From Talpa occidentalis (taxonomy: Eukaryota > Chordata > Mammalia > Eulipotyphla > Talpidae), in NCBI RefSeq assembly GCF_014898055.3, contig NW_023601754.1, positions 52,383,013 through 52,447,012 of the forward strand: 64,000 nucleotides of DNA. Reading direction: 5' to 3'. Position numbers and translations under genes: made by a program. The notes under the pieces were generated by a model. The model did no database searches, was not told the origin of the DNA, and worked only from the letters and a program-made list of their open reading frames with translations. Positions 33,652-43,945 of this stretch are shown here, in pieces; position 1 is the stretch's first letter, and the number at the start of each line of letters is the position of its first letter.

Positions 33652-33759
33652 CCCGCGCCGCGCCCCCCCGCCCCGCCGGCCGCCGGCCCCCGCGCGCCGC
33701 CCCCGGGCCCCGCGCACACACCCACCGGGCGGGGCGGGGCGCGCGGCCGGGGCGCGCTG

Positions 33760-33764
33760 ATTGG
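33760..33764 (-). promoter_or_regulatory. CDKN1C: CDKN1C CCAAT box (distal)
   Basis: CGCCAATCAGCG in the gene's sense, an optimal NF-Y core, 113 bases upstream of the proximal CCAAT. GC boxes surround it. Confidence 0.65.
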
Positions 33765-35914
33765 CGGGGCGGCGCGGGGCGCGGGGCGGCGGGCGGGGGG
33801 GCGGCGGGCCCGGGGGGCGGGCGGGGCGGGGCCGCCGTTGAGGGCGCTGCGGGCGGTAACGTGACACCGCGGCGCCCCGCCCCCTCGCCCCATCCCCCCG
33901 CCCCCGCCCCCCGCCACCTCCTTTGTCTGCCCGCGGGGGCGCGGGCGCCCCCCTCCGCCCGGCGCGCCCTCCCCCGCGCGAAGGCCCTCGAGGGGCCCGG
34001 CGTCCGGCCCGGCCGCCCCCCCGCGCCCCCCCCAGCTCGCCCCGCCGCGGGGCCTCCCGCGCCAGCTCGCGGGGCTCCGCGCGGCGCCAGCTCGTGCCCG
34101 GCCGCGACGCGGGGTCTCCGGCTGCCCTGCGCGGCCCCGGGCGCCCGGGGCCGGGACCCCGCCGGGCCGGGCGCACCTGGAGCCCCAACACACCTGCCGA
34201 CCCAGAGACCCTCGGGCGGGGGGCGGAGGGCGAGAGGGACCCCAGGACACCGGCCCGCGGCCCCCAGAGCCCCGCCCAAGCCCCGCGCGGTCGCGGGGGC
34301 CGCCTGTGCCCGTGGCGTCCCCGACGGGGGCCAGCGCCCCTTGGCCGCAGCCGCGGTCCACGTCTGACGGAGCGGGGGCTGGGCCCTGTGCTGCTGCGGA
34401 GCCCTGGACGGGCACCAGAAGCTTCTGGGCTCACCTGGCCTCCCCTTGTCACACAGGGAACCCCGGGTGGGGGTGGTGAGCAGCCCCCAGCCCCACCCAC
34501 AGGCCCTGCGCCGCTGTGCGGACCTGAACCTCTTGTCGTACCCCCCCCCGCGGGGACCCCTCAGTGAGCCCCAGAAACACGGTGGGCGGGGAAGGACACC
34601 GCAGGAGCGACTCGGCGTGCCCGCTGGGGGTCCTGCCACCGTGTCTGTGTCTCGGCCAGGGAGGCCAGCGCGGAAAGCAGGGACCTGGCCAGGGGTCATG
34701 GGCTGGTCAGACCAGGCCCGAGCCCCTTCTGACTCAGCTCCCTGGAGCAGGCCCCTCCGCCCTGAGGCCTCAGCCCAGCCAGGTGGAGAGACCAGCGCTT
34801 GAGGCGCGGCCCCTGGGCCCGGCCCCTCCGGACATGGGGAGCTGGGAGGTGCCCCAGCCCCGTCCACACCAGGGAAAGCCGGAGCGGGTGGCCAGGCCCT
34901 GAGTGCCCAGGCCTGGCGGATAAGCCCCCAGCCCCCAGCTCTGTGGAGCAGGCCTCCCTCTGGTGGGTGGAGCCGCCCCGGCCAGCGCTGCGCTGCAGAT
35001 GTGTCCTGGGGGGCTGCGGCTCCCTGTGCACCCGGCTCCAGTGCCCCACGTTTTGTCTTCCGGAAACGCAGAGGGGCTGACAAAGGCTCCGGCCGTGGGC
35101 CCGCAGGTGGGGTGATACCGCCTGGCCCCCCCTGACTGGGGCAGAGTGGCGGTGTGAGCCCCCGTCTGCTCTAAGCCCCTGAAGGCCAGGGGCCTAGTTC
35201 TGGATCAGCAAATGACCAGAGGGGCCCTGCTCGGCCCTCCCTGGCCCCGACCCTCAAGCCCCTGCTCCCTGCCCCCACACCAGCCGCTTTCCTGGCTGCG
35301 GCCTCGGCCCGGCTCAGGGAGGGGGAGGAAAGGAGCCGCTGAGCTCTGCAGCAGCCAGCGGCCAGGCCGAGGGCCCCAGCTCCAGCCTGGATGGGATCCA
35401 GGAGCCCACGAGGGCGGCGGGAGGGCGCCCCACAACCACACCTCCGTGTGTCCACCCTCCGCCGGGAAGCTGCAAAGGCCCCTCGGAGCCAGCACAGAAA
35501 GAGCGTGCCCAGCGGGAGGCACGTTGGGACCTGAAATGTGAGACGTGCCGACCCTTGCTCCGGGCCAGCTCGCCGGCCTTCGCCCCATCTCTGGCCAGAC
35601 AGGGGTGCAGGGAAGGCCCCTGAGGACAGCAGCCTCCTCTGTGCACCCCCCGGCAGTGCTGGGGGTGAGAAACTGCCTCCCCGTCCGGCCACGAAAACCT
35701 GGGGTCCACTTGTGGCACATCTGGCCGGGGCAGGTGTGGTTGACATTTTGCAGAAGAGGAAAGGGCGGGTGGCCCCATAACGGCCCCTCCAGGGTGCACC
35801 CCCCGGCTCCGAGCCAGTTTGCAGGTCTCGAGTGAGGACCCCGGCTGGCTGTGGAGACAGCGCGGAGCCCGGGGCTGCGCCCAGAAGGCCGCCGGCTCGG
35901 CCCACGGACACATG

Positions 35915-35929
35915 CTGCCCCCTGGCGGC
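35915..35929 (-). promoter_or_regulatory. CTCF-like motif, minus orientation
   Basis: GCCGCCAGGGGGCAG on the minus strand is a close match to the CTCF core, 2.4 kb upstream of the CDKN1C promoter. Called by eye. Confidence 0.6.
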
Positions 35930-36992
35930 CGCCCGGCGCGCGCCTCACCTGGCCCTCCCGGGGCGCGGGTGCCCGGCCCTGGCCCTGGCCCTGGCCGCGC
36001 GCGGGGCAGCCCGCGAGGGGGCCTGGGTGTGGGCGCCCGCAGCCCCCGCCCGCCGGGCCGCCGCCCTCCAGGACGCGACGCGCGCCCAGGCCCCGCGCGG
36101 CTCCGCGCCGGCTCCCGGCCAGGGCTCGTCTTTCCAAGAAGCCACAAAGGGCGCGGCCGGCGCCCGCGGCTCCGAGAGGCCGAGCATCTGCTGCGGGCGC
36201 CCCGGCAGCGGGGTGGCTCTCGCAGCCCTGGCCCTGAGCCCCACTCTTGTCGGGGCCGAGGCCTCGAGTGGGCGAGAGGGGACGTGGAAGGGCCGCGAGC
36301 CTCCCCCGGCCCTGCGCCGAGAGGGGGGGGCTGCGGGGCCTGCCCGGGAGTGGCCAGCGCGGGGCCCGGCCGCGGCGTGAGCCCCGGCACCCCCGTCCGC
36401 CCGCCCGCGCCCCCGGGGTCAGGCCCGCACGGATCGCGGCTCCCCCGGCGTGCGGGGCGGGCCTGGGGGCGCCCCTCGACTCTCCGCCGCCCGTGGGGCC
36501 CGTGGGGCGGGCGCGGCCCGAGGACCCGGCGGGCGCCGGCGCCTGAGCTTCGCCCCGTGGGGCGGCCGGGCCCCGCCGGGGTTACCGATTAACCCGCGGG
36601 CAGGAGTTTCCCGCGCCCTGGCGGGCCCAGCACCCCGCCGCCAGCGCCCCCCTCGCCGCGTCCCCGGGCGCCCCCACCGGGCCCCCCAGGACGGGCTGTT
36701 CTTGGGGGCTGCCAGGCACGTCCTCCGCAGGTGCCGGCCCCTCCGTGACGCGCGCCCCGGCCGCAGCGGGCGGGAAGCTCCGATTACAGGGGCTGCCTTG
36801 TGCCCGCGGGACCCCCGCCCGCCCGCCGGCCCGGGGAGGGGCGCCGGGAGCCGGCCGCGAGGGCGCCGGCCCACCGCGGGGGGCTGCTGCCTGGGGGGCG
36901 GCGGGGCGCCCCCCAACCCCGCCGCGTGGAGCGCGCAGTGAAGGCCGCGCAGCGCCCCTCCCAGGGCCGGGGCGGGGGCGGGGAGCGGGCGC

Positions 36993-37067
36993 GCGGGGTC
37001 TCCCCCTCCCGCGGGGTCTCCCCCTCCCGCGGGGCCTCCCCCTCCCGCGGGGCCTCCCCCTCCCGCG
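36993..37067 (+). repeat. 18-bp GC-rich tandem repeat
   Basis: About four copies of GGGGTCTCCCCCTCCCGC, with a T/C variant (GTC/GCC) dividing the array into two early and two later units. It lies within the CpG-dense region upstream of CDKN1C. Confidence 0.9.
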
Positions 37068-37146
37068 CCTCCAGCCCCGAGAAGCCGCGAGGAAAAGGCT
37101 CGGGGCGGCGCGCCCCGCCCGGCCCCCGCCCGGGACCCCGCGAGCC

Positions 37147-37161
37147 AGCGCCCTCTGCCGC
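37147..37161 (-). promoter_or_regulatory. CTCF-like motif, minus orientation
   Basis: CGGCAGAGGGCGCT on the minus strand, a strong match to the CTCF core. Confidence 0.6.
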
Positions 37162-37608
37162 GGGGTGCACGGGGACCCGCCACCCACGCCGCTGCCGACA
37201 CCCCCACGGAGGGCCGGAGGTGCGGGGGCGCGGAGCCCCTCCCCACGGGGCCGGCCCGGCTTCGCGCTCCGGGGAGGCCGCGTGGGCTCGCGGGCCCCGT
37301 CCCCGTCCACGCCCCGAGGGGCCCCGCGGAGCCCGGGGAGGCACCCCGGCCGGCTCCCAGGGCGCGGGGGGCGCGGGACAAGCGGCCGCTGGCCCCCCGC
37401 CCGCGCCAGCGCGGGGTCCCCTCCCGCCGCCCCCCGACCCTCCCCGGGGCGCAGCCGGGCGGCCAGTCCTCCCAGGTGCCCAGAACCGGGGCTCAGCAAA
37501 GGGGCGCCCGACCCCCCCACGGGCCGGAGGGGGCTGAGGTGGCAGCAGCCGCCGCGGCCCAGGCACCGCCCCGCCAGCCGCGGCCCCGCAGCCCCAGCCG
37601 GGCGTCTG

Positions 37609-37623
37609 CTGCCCCCCGCTGGC
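37609..37623 (-). promoter_or_regulatory. CTCF-like motif, minus orientation
   Basis: GCCAGCGGGGGGCAG on the minus strand, one substitution from the usual core. Confidence 0.5.
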
Positions 37624-39674
37624 CAGGCCCGCGCCCCGCCCGCACCCCCCCCGCACCCCCTCCCGCGCCCCGCGCCCCGCGCCCGGCCCGGCCCGGCCTC
37701 CTGGTCTCAAGTCTCAGATGGGGGAGGGGCCCTGCCGCTGTGGCCGCCAAGGGGGCGCCCCATTTCCAGAACCCCAGAACCCCAGCACCCCTGGCGGGAC
37801 CGTCACTCACACCTAAGTGGGAAATAGCGACTGGTCGCTGCCCGCTGGGGGGCGGGGGGCAGGCGCAGAGAGGGGCGGGGGCCCCAGAGCCCACAGGCCC
37901 CAGGTGGGGGCCGCCCCCTCCCTGCCCCCCTCCCCTCCCCTCCCCCCTCGGCTGCCCCTCCCCCGCCCCTTCCTCCGCGGCGGCCCCGCCCCTTCCCCTT
38001 CCTGTCCTCGCCCCCCGCGGCCTCCGCCCCCGCCCGCCGTGCGCCGTCCAGAGGCCCCGGGCTGCGGGTCGAGGCCCGCCTGGGCCTCTCCGTGGGGCCG
38101 CCCCTGGCGCCCCTGCCTGCCGCGGCCGGCCTGGGCTCCGGCGGGGACGCGCACACCCTCCGCTTCCAGCAGCAGGGCCAGACGGTCACCCCAACCCCCG
38201 CTTCTGGGCCCCGGCAGTGGCCAGAGCAGGCACCAGCCCTTCCGGGCAGGAGCACAGATGAGAAAGCAGGGGGAAGGATGTAGGCACCCCACAAGCCCCC
38301 TTCAGTGTCCTGCACCCCCAAAATAAACCTGCACCTAAGGGAGCCCTGGGGGCGGGAGTCCACCTTCCAGCGGCCACAGCCGGGGGCCAGCCATGGTGGA
38401 CTGATGGCAGAGGGGACACAGCAGCCCCACCCGGGCTCCCCAGCTTCGCAGGAAGGGCAGGAACCCAGAGGAGAGCTGAGGAAGACGGGGCGCCGGAGGT
38501 CAGGGCCTGCGTGAGCGCTGAGGCCGGCCCCAGAACCGACCACCTCTTGAAGGCGCCAGGGAGACCAGGGGCGCCAGCCGGGGCGCGGGGTCCCGTGATG
38601 GCGTGAGGGGGCAGGAGCTGAGGCCGCGGCTGACTCAGGCAGGCAGGATGCTAGTGCCAGCTGGGCAGGGGCTGGCCCGGGAGGGCTCCGGACGCTCCCA
38701 CGCAGGTGGGTGAAGGGCAGGAGGCGCCTGGGGCCTCCACAGCGCTGCAGCGTGGACGGGGCGGGCGGCAGCAGGCTCTCGCTGGCCACAGCGCTCGGCG
38801 CCCCCCGGGAGCCAGAGGCCCACTCCCTGAGGGCAGACCCTGCGTGGCCTCCAGCCACTCCCTGCTGTCCTGCGCCTCGAGGCCCGTCAGCCTGCTCACT
38901 CCTGGCTGTGTGGCCCCGGGGGAGGTGCCGGGCCTCCGTGCCGGCCTGGGTGAAGCTCCGGGTGAGGCTGCGCCCAGCACAGCAGTCTCCTCCATGCGGC
39001 CCCTCCCAAGCCTCCGCGGGTGCCTGGGCCCCGGCCTCCACGCCTGCACTGTCCGGCCCGGCCGGTCGCCGTGTCCACGCTTGCCGTGGGGTTCTCCCTC
39101 CCCTCCTGGCTGTCCCTTGGGGAGTCCTGGAGATCCCAGGGTGAGCGGCCCCCGTGTGCCCAGCTCCTCAGAGTTTTCCACTGAGGCCTCCCTGCTGAGC
39201 ACCCCTCCAGGCGCCCCGACTGAAGGAGGGCGGTGAAGCCGCCCTGCCCGCTGGACGTCGCGTGGCCCCCGTGGCGGCGTGAACTGCCCTGACGACCGCT
39301 CTGCGAGGATCAGATCGGGCCGCGTCACGGGGCGTCTGCTGCGAGTCCTCGTGGCGTCCGGCGCGGGCAGGTGAACGAGCCAGGCCCAGGCCTCGGGCGG
39401 GGAGCCCCGCGCGGGGACGTCCAGAGCGCGAGGGGTAGGGCGAGAGGCCGGGGTGCTCGGGTCTCCTGTCAGTTCCACCCAAGTGCCCAGATCCAGGTGC
39501 CCCAGAGCCGAGTAGGAAAATGGGGATCCTGGCCGGGGTGTGGTGGGGGGCATAGGGGAGATGCCAGCCAGTTCCCGGGGCCAGCGCAGGGGAGGTGGCT
39601 GCTGCCCAGCCCCTGAATGCGGGGGCAGCTGCTGAGAGGCCAGGAGCCCGGCCTGGAGCTGCCGTGGGCTCCGC

Positions 39675-39689
39675 GCGCCCTCTGCCGGC
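39675..39689 (-). promoter_or_regulatory. CTCF-like motif, minus orientation
   Basis: GCCGGCAGAGGGCGC on the minus strand, a strong match and the fourth of the same-orientation group between CDKN1C and SLC22A18. Confidence 0.6.
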
Positions 39690-40252
39690 CGAGGCCTGAC
39701 ACCACACCCGCAGGGACTGCCGGACCCCGCAGGCCGCCTCCCTCCCTCCCCCCCCACAGGGTCCCTGGAGAAGAGACGCGGGAGGTGGCCCCCCGGGAAT
39801 CCTCCGGTGCCAAGGGCTTCCCACGAAACCCCTCACCAACCCACTTCCGGGCCCCTCTTGTCCAGGCCAGACCCCAGGGCTGACCCGCACCCCCACCTCG
39901 CTGCTCCCCCACCCCTGCGTGGCAAGGCACCGAGGGCAAGGGCGGCCCCCCCCCGGGTCCCCCCACCTCCCCCACACCTCCTCAGGCGCCCTCCGGGCTC
40001 TCTGGCCCTGGCCCTGGCTGTAGGGGTGGGCGCTTCCCCAGGTGCGCACACCCTCCCCTCCCAGCCAAGCCTCCCCCTGCCACAGGAGCCAAGGCCCCTC
40101 CCAGGCCCCCAGGCAGGCCGTGCTGCCCTGGCCCGCAGCCCGCGGGCACCAGCCCTGCGCACGCACGCAGGTGGGCACAGGACGGGCTCGCGCGGGGCCG
40201 GGCGGGGTCCCTGCCCTCCAGACAGATCTCGGCAGAGGCCCGGTCAGGCGAG

Positions 40253-40258
40253 TTTATT
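40253..40258 (-). terminator. Possible minus-strand poly(A) signal
   Basis: The minus strand reads AAAGTCGTCAATAAACTCGC, with a C-rich leader upstream and a GC/T-containing stretch downstream. It could be the 3' end of an antisense transcript equivalent to human SLC22A18AS. No coding exon or splice site was recognised with it. Confidence 0.3.
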
Positions 40259-43200
40259 GACGACTTTGCGCGGCCACACGTTGGGGGTGGGGGCTGCGTC
40301 TAGGGCAGGCTTGGGGGGCCCACGGACCCACAGAGGGCCAAGGGCGCCCACGTGGTGTCCCGGCTTCTTCCTGGGGAGGCAGTAGGTGCTCGCTAAGTTT
40401 ATGGGTTCGATGAGGCTGGCGTCCCATGGCCCATCACCAGCAGACGCCCAGGCAGCCGGCGTGTGTGGGGACCCTCCAGCTCCGTCTCACCCGCCAACAG
40501 GCTTCAGCTGGTGCCACCCTCGGCGGGGGCACGCCCCGCCCCTCCCCTTCCAGTTGATGGAGGACAAGAATAGAAAGACTAGACAGGACCCGACTCACAA
40601 GGAGGTGGGGGCAGGGGGGAGTCGCCCAGCTGCAGAGGTCGGACCCTCAGGCGCCAGGCGTGTCACAGGGCTTAGGGCCCAAGCCGGGTCAGATGCTCCA
40701 GGGAGCGGCGCACAGGCCTGAGGGGAAGACATGGAGATCGGGTCCCTCCTGGAACCCGTGGTCCCTTCCTGGTTTGGCCAGGGTATCCCACGTCAGCACG
40801 CGCTGAAGGCTCACAGGAGCGGCCCCTCCCAAGGAGAAGAGGACCCCATCGGCGCAGGCTCGGGGCAGCGCCCCCTCTGCGCCCCGGGCCTGTGCAGGTG
40901 CCTCTTCTCACCGGCTCTCTCCCTCCGCAGGGCAGCGGCCTCCTGCCTGCCTGCCCTGCGCCTGCCGGGGCTTCTCCTCACGGGCCTCCTCGGCAGCGCA
41001 GCTCTCCTCAGGCCCCCGCCGCGGCCACGCAGGCCTCTCTCCGCAAACCCCCCCCTCTGGGGCAGCCCCTCCTGCCCGCAGGTGTCTGCGCAAGTGTCTT
41101 TCCCTCTCTGCCCCTTTCCCTGGTAAACCCGCCCTCGCCTCCTGGAGAAGCTCCCCGGGGAGCCTCGCCGCCTGCCGCCGAAACAGGAGCGCTGGGGAGG
41201 CCTTTCCCAGAGGAACCCGAGGACCCCGCGCCCCCCAAACCCTCATTCCAGCCCTCGGGCTCCGCAAGGCCTTCCTGCGACCCCAGAATCAGCGCCCACC
41301 CCTCCCCTGCCCCCTCACCCACCACAAGGCTCTGTCTCCTCCGTTCAGGGTTCCTGGGCTTCCCGAGGACCCCAAGCTCGGCCTCCGTCCTTGCTGTGCC
41401 CTCTGGCCCGCTTGCCCTCCCTGCCCTGCCAGTTTGCGCTCGTCCTTAAGACAGCACAGGCGGCGGCCCCGCCGCTGAGAAGCCCCCCGCCCGGCCCGGC
41501 TCCAGACGCCGCCAGCCTCCACCGGCCTGGGAGGCGGGTCTCCCGGAGAGCCCCGGGCTGGCAGTGGCCCTGAGGGCAGGAGGTGCTGGCCCAGGGCCCA
41601 GTGCACGAGGCGGTGACACAGGCCCCAGCTGGAGCTGCCTGCCCTGATGGGAGACGGGGCGACTCCAAGGCCCGGGGCCCCGCCTTCCGCTGTCCCGTGC
41701 TGTTTGGGACCAGCAGGCTCCGGCCCGCCTGGAGCCAGGTGGGGACAAACCCTCAGACCAGGTGGATCGCTTCCTGCTCCTGCCAGTCCCCTGCCGCAGG
41801 CCTGGCGCCCCCGGGGGGAGGGAGGGGGGCCAGCCCCTCCAGAGCGCCCTGGCCCTGGCCTCCGGGGCCTGCTCCCCCTCCCCTGCCGCCCCGGCCAGTC
41901 CTCCTGCCTTTTCACTCTCCCACCCTCCCAGGAGCCATGAAGCTCCAAGCCCCTGGCCAGGTTGGAGCCAAGCAGCCGGGAGCCCTGAGGGCCTGGCACC
42001 TCGTGAGCACTGTCCCGTCCCTGCACCCCCAATGGATCAGAGCTCCTGGACCCCAGTTCTCCCCAGTCCTGGCTCTGAGACTGAGACTGCCTGCCTCCCG
42101 CACCCATCTCCCTGCCACCCTCCGGCCCCGGCTGGGGCTCGGGGTCCCCGCTCGGGCCCAGGGTCTCCCGAGTCTGGCAGGGAGCGGATGGGGTCGTCCT
42201 CCAGGCTCAGGCGCAGACGCAAGTCCCCTTCGCACGGGAGAACAGGCCACCGTGTGGGGCCTCCTGCAAGGCCCCCACGGCTGCTCCGGGGCTCCCTAAC
42301 TGCCTGGACCTTGGCCTGCCCACCCTGGGCACTGCTGAGGCGCTGGGTCCCCACGGCCTGCAAGCCGGGGGTGCTCCCTGCTTTCTCTCCACTGCAGCTG
42401 ACTTGGGGCTGTGGCTCCGCTGCTGGGCTGGGAGTGGGCAGCTGAGTCCTGGCCCCCCATCTGCTCGCTTCTCTGGGGAGTTGTGGGAGTCCGTGGGCTC
42501 CCCAGGTGCCAGCTTGAGGTCTTGGGTCCTGCAGATAGCGGGTGTCTGGTGGCCCCAGGGCAGTGCGAGATGGGGAAGTTGGCATCTCAGCCACTCCCAA
42601 CAGCCTCCGGGCCTGGGGCGGGCGGCCAGGAGCTGTTCTTGGAAATGTTCTGGGCTCCTCCCCGGCCCTGTGCAGACCCCGGGCAGGGGCCCAGCTGGGC
42701 GACCCCCCTCCTGCTCGTCCTCTCCTCCCCCCCCCCAGGCCAGCGCCCCCCAGCAGGGGGAACCACTGAAGAGGCCAGTGGCCCAGAGCAGGGAGGGAGG
42801 CGGGAACGCCGGAGCGTTTTGGGCTCCACCCCGCGACAGTGGGAAGCTGGCCCTGCCGGGCGTCCAGTAGGTGGGGGGCACGCTGGAGCTCACCCCAGGA
42901 GTCCCCGTGCCCCCCCAGGCCGGAGTCCAGATCACCGCTGGAAGAGCCAAGTCTCGGGACACCCCGGGGAGGCCTATCCCCCAGGCCCCGGGGCAGCCGA
43001 GTCTCAGGCCTGCGCGAGGGCGGTGCTGAGCCCAGACCCGGAAGGGCCGGCCCCGCACCCGCCCCCCCGAGGGCGCCCCGCACCACACCAGTGCCCAAGC
43101 TGGCCTGGAGGGCAGGCCCCGGAGCTCCGTCCCCTCCCCCCTCGCCCCCCCCGCACCCTCCCCCCGCAAGCAGGGAGGGCGGCGCCACCTCAGCCGGCCC

Positions 43201-43801
43201 AGCCTCCGGCACGCCGCCAGGAGGGCAGTGGCGTGGCTAGGCCCCCTCACTGTCCCGGGAGCCCAGGGCTAGGGGACGCCCTCGGCACAGCCCTCCCGTC
43301 CCTTGTTAGTCTGGCCACAGCTCAGGAAGCTCCTCTGGGCGAAATCAGGGCTGCTGCGCTGGGGGTGCCGGCTGCTCTGCGCCCCCCAGACGCCTCCTGA
43401 AGCTCCCCCCCCACCAGGTCTGCAGCGCACCTACCTGCCCAGCACCCACCAGCCGCGCGGCACCCGAGTCTCCCCCTAACGGGTGCCGATGCCTCTGTGT
43501 GAGACAGGCCTGCACCGGCCGGCTGGGGGGCGCGTCCCTGCGCCCGGGTGCCCGGGACCTGTTGGTCAGGGAGAGCTGGGCCCCTGGCGCTCCCTGCTAG
43601 GCCCCGACAGGGGCTGGAGAAGCCACCGGGCTGGTTCCTGCACCCTGGCCTCTCCCACGGGCCAGCTCCAGCGTGACAGGGCCCCCGCCCCCTCGGGTGA
43701 CTCAGCACCCTCCCCGGAGCAGCGGGACTTTAGCCCCGGCCCTCGCCCTCCCCGCCCGCCTCCGCTGGGCTCCCGCCTGTGTCCCGGCGCCACCTGCCAG
43801 C

Positions 43802-43945
43802 ATGCAGGGAGCCAGGGCCCCCAGGAGCCAGGGCCTGTCCCCCGGCGGGCTGGGCGCACTGGGCCGGCCCCGGGTCGTCCTGCTCACCTACGTGCTGGCC
43901 GGCCTGGAGCTCACCTGCCTCTTCATGCAGTTCTCCACCCTGCCG
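43802..43945 (+). CDS. SLC22A18: SLC22A18 coding exon 1
   Basis: Encodes MQGARAPRSQG and the first membrane span (VVLLTYVLAGLELTCLFMQF). Donor is CCG|GTGAGT, phase 0. CTGCCAG ends at 43800, directly before CATG, so a 5'UTR intron probably ends there. Confidence 0.92.

Larger units (their letters stand above)
32100..34350. promoter_or_regulatory. CDKN1C: CDKN1C CpG island
   Basis: Continuous CpG-dense DNA covering the promoter, exon 1, exon 2 and exon 3. Repeated GGGCGGGG (SP/KLF) words occur at 33660-33840. In mouse the equivalent promoter is a secondary methylated region on the paternal allele, whereas in human it is largely unmethylated; sequence alone cannot tell which applies here. Confidence 0.8.
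33800..43750. other. CDKN1C–SLC22A18 intergenic region
   Basis: No gene is supported. CpG-dense DNA continues to about 34350 and again from about 35830 to 38150. An AATAAA at 38322 (+) has no upstream gene. Four CTCF-like motifs, all on the minus strand, lie at 35915-39689, and a possible minus-strand transcript end is at 40253. The stretches 34370-35820, 38330-39650 and 40450-43700 show only GC-rich unique sequence. In human an antisense gene, SLC22A18AS, occupies part of this interval on the minus strand, but I cannot recognise its protein here. Confidence 0.6.

Noticed and set aside
33162..35083. Long minus-strand open frames upstream of CDKN1C exon 2 as an alternative N terminus
   Set aside because: They read through the promoter, TATA box and intron 1. 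The acceptor before MERLV and the absence of an ATG in exon 1 favour the short start.
40868..40882. GCGCCCCCTCTGCGCC as a further CTCF site
   Set aside because: The core differs from the consensus at several positions, so it was left out of the cluster.
42037..43250. 347- and 391-codon minus-strand open frames as SLC22A18AS
   Set aside because: I cannot recognise the human SLC22A18AS protein in them. Similar long open frames occur throughout this GC-rich window.
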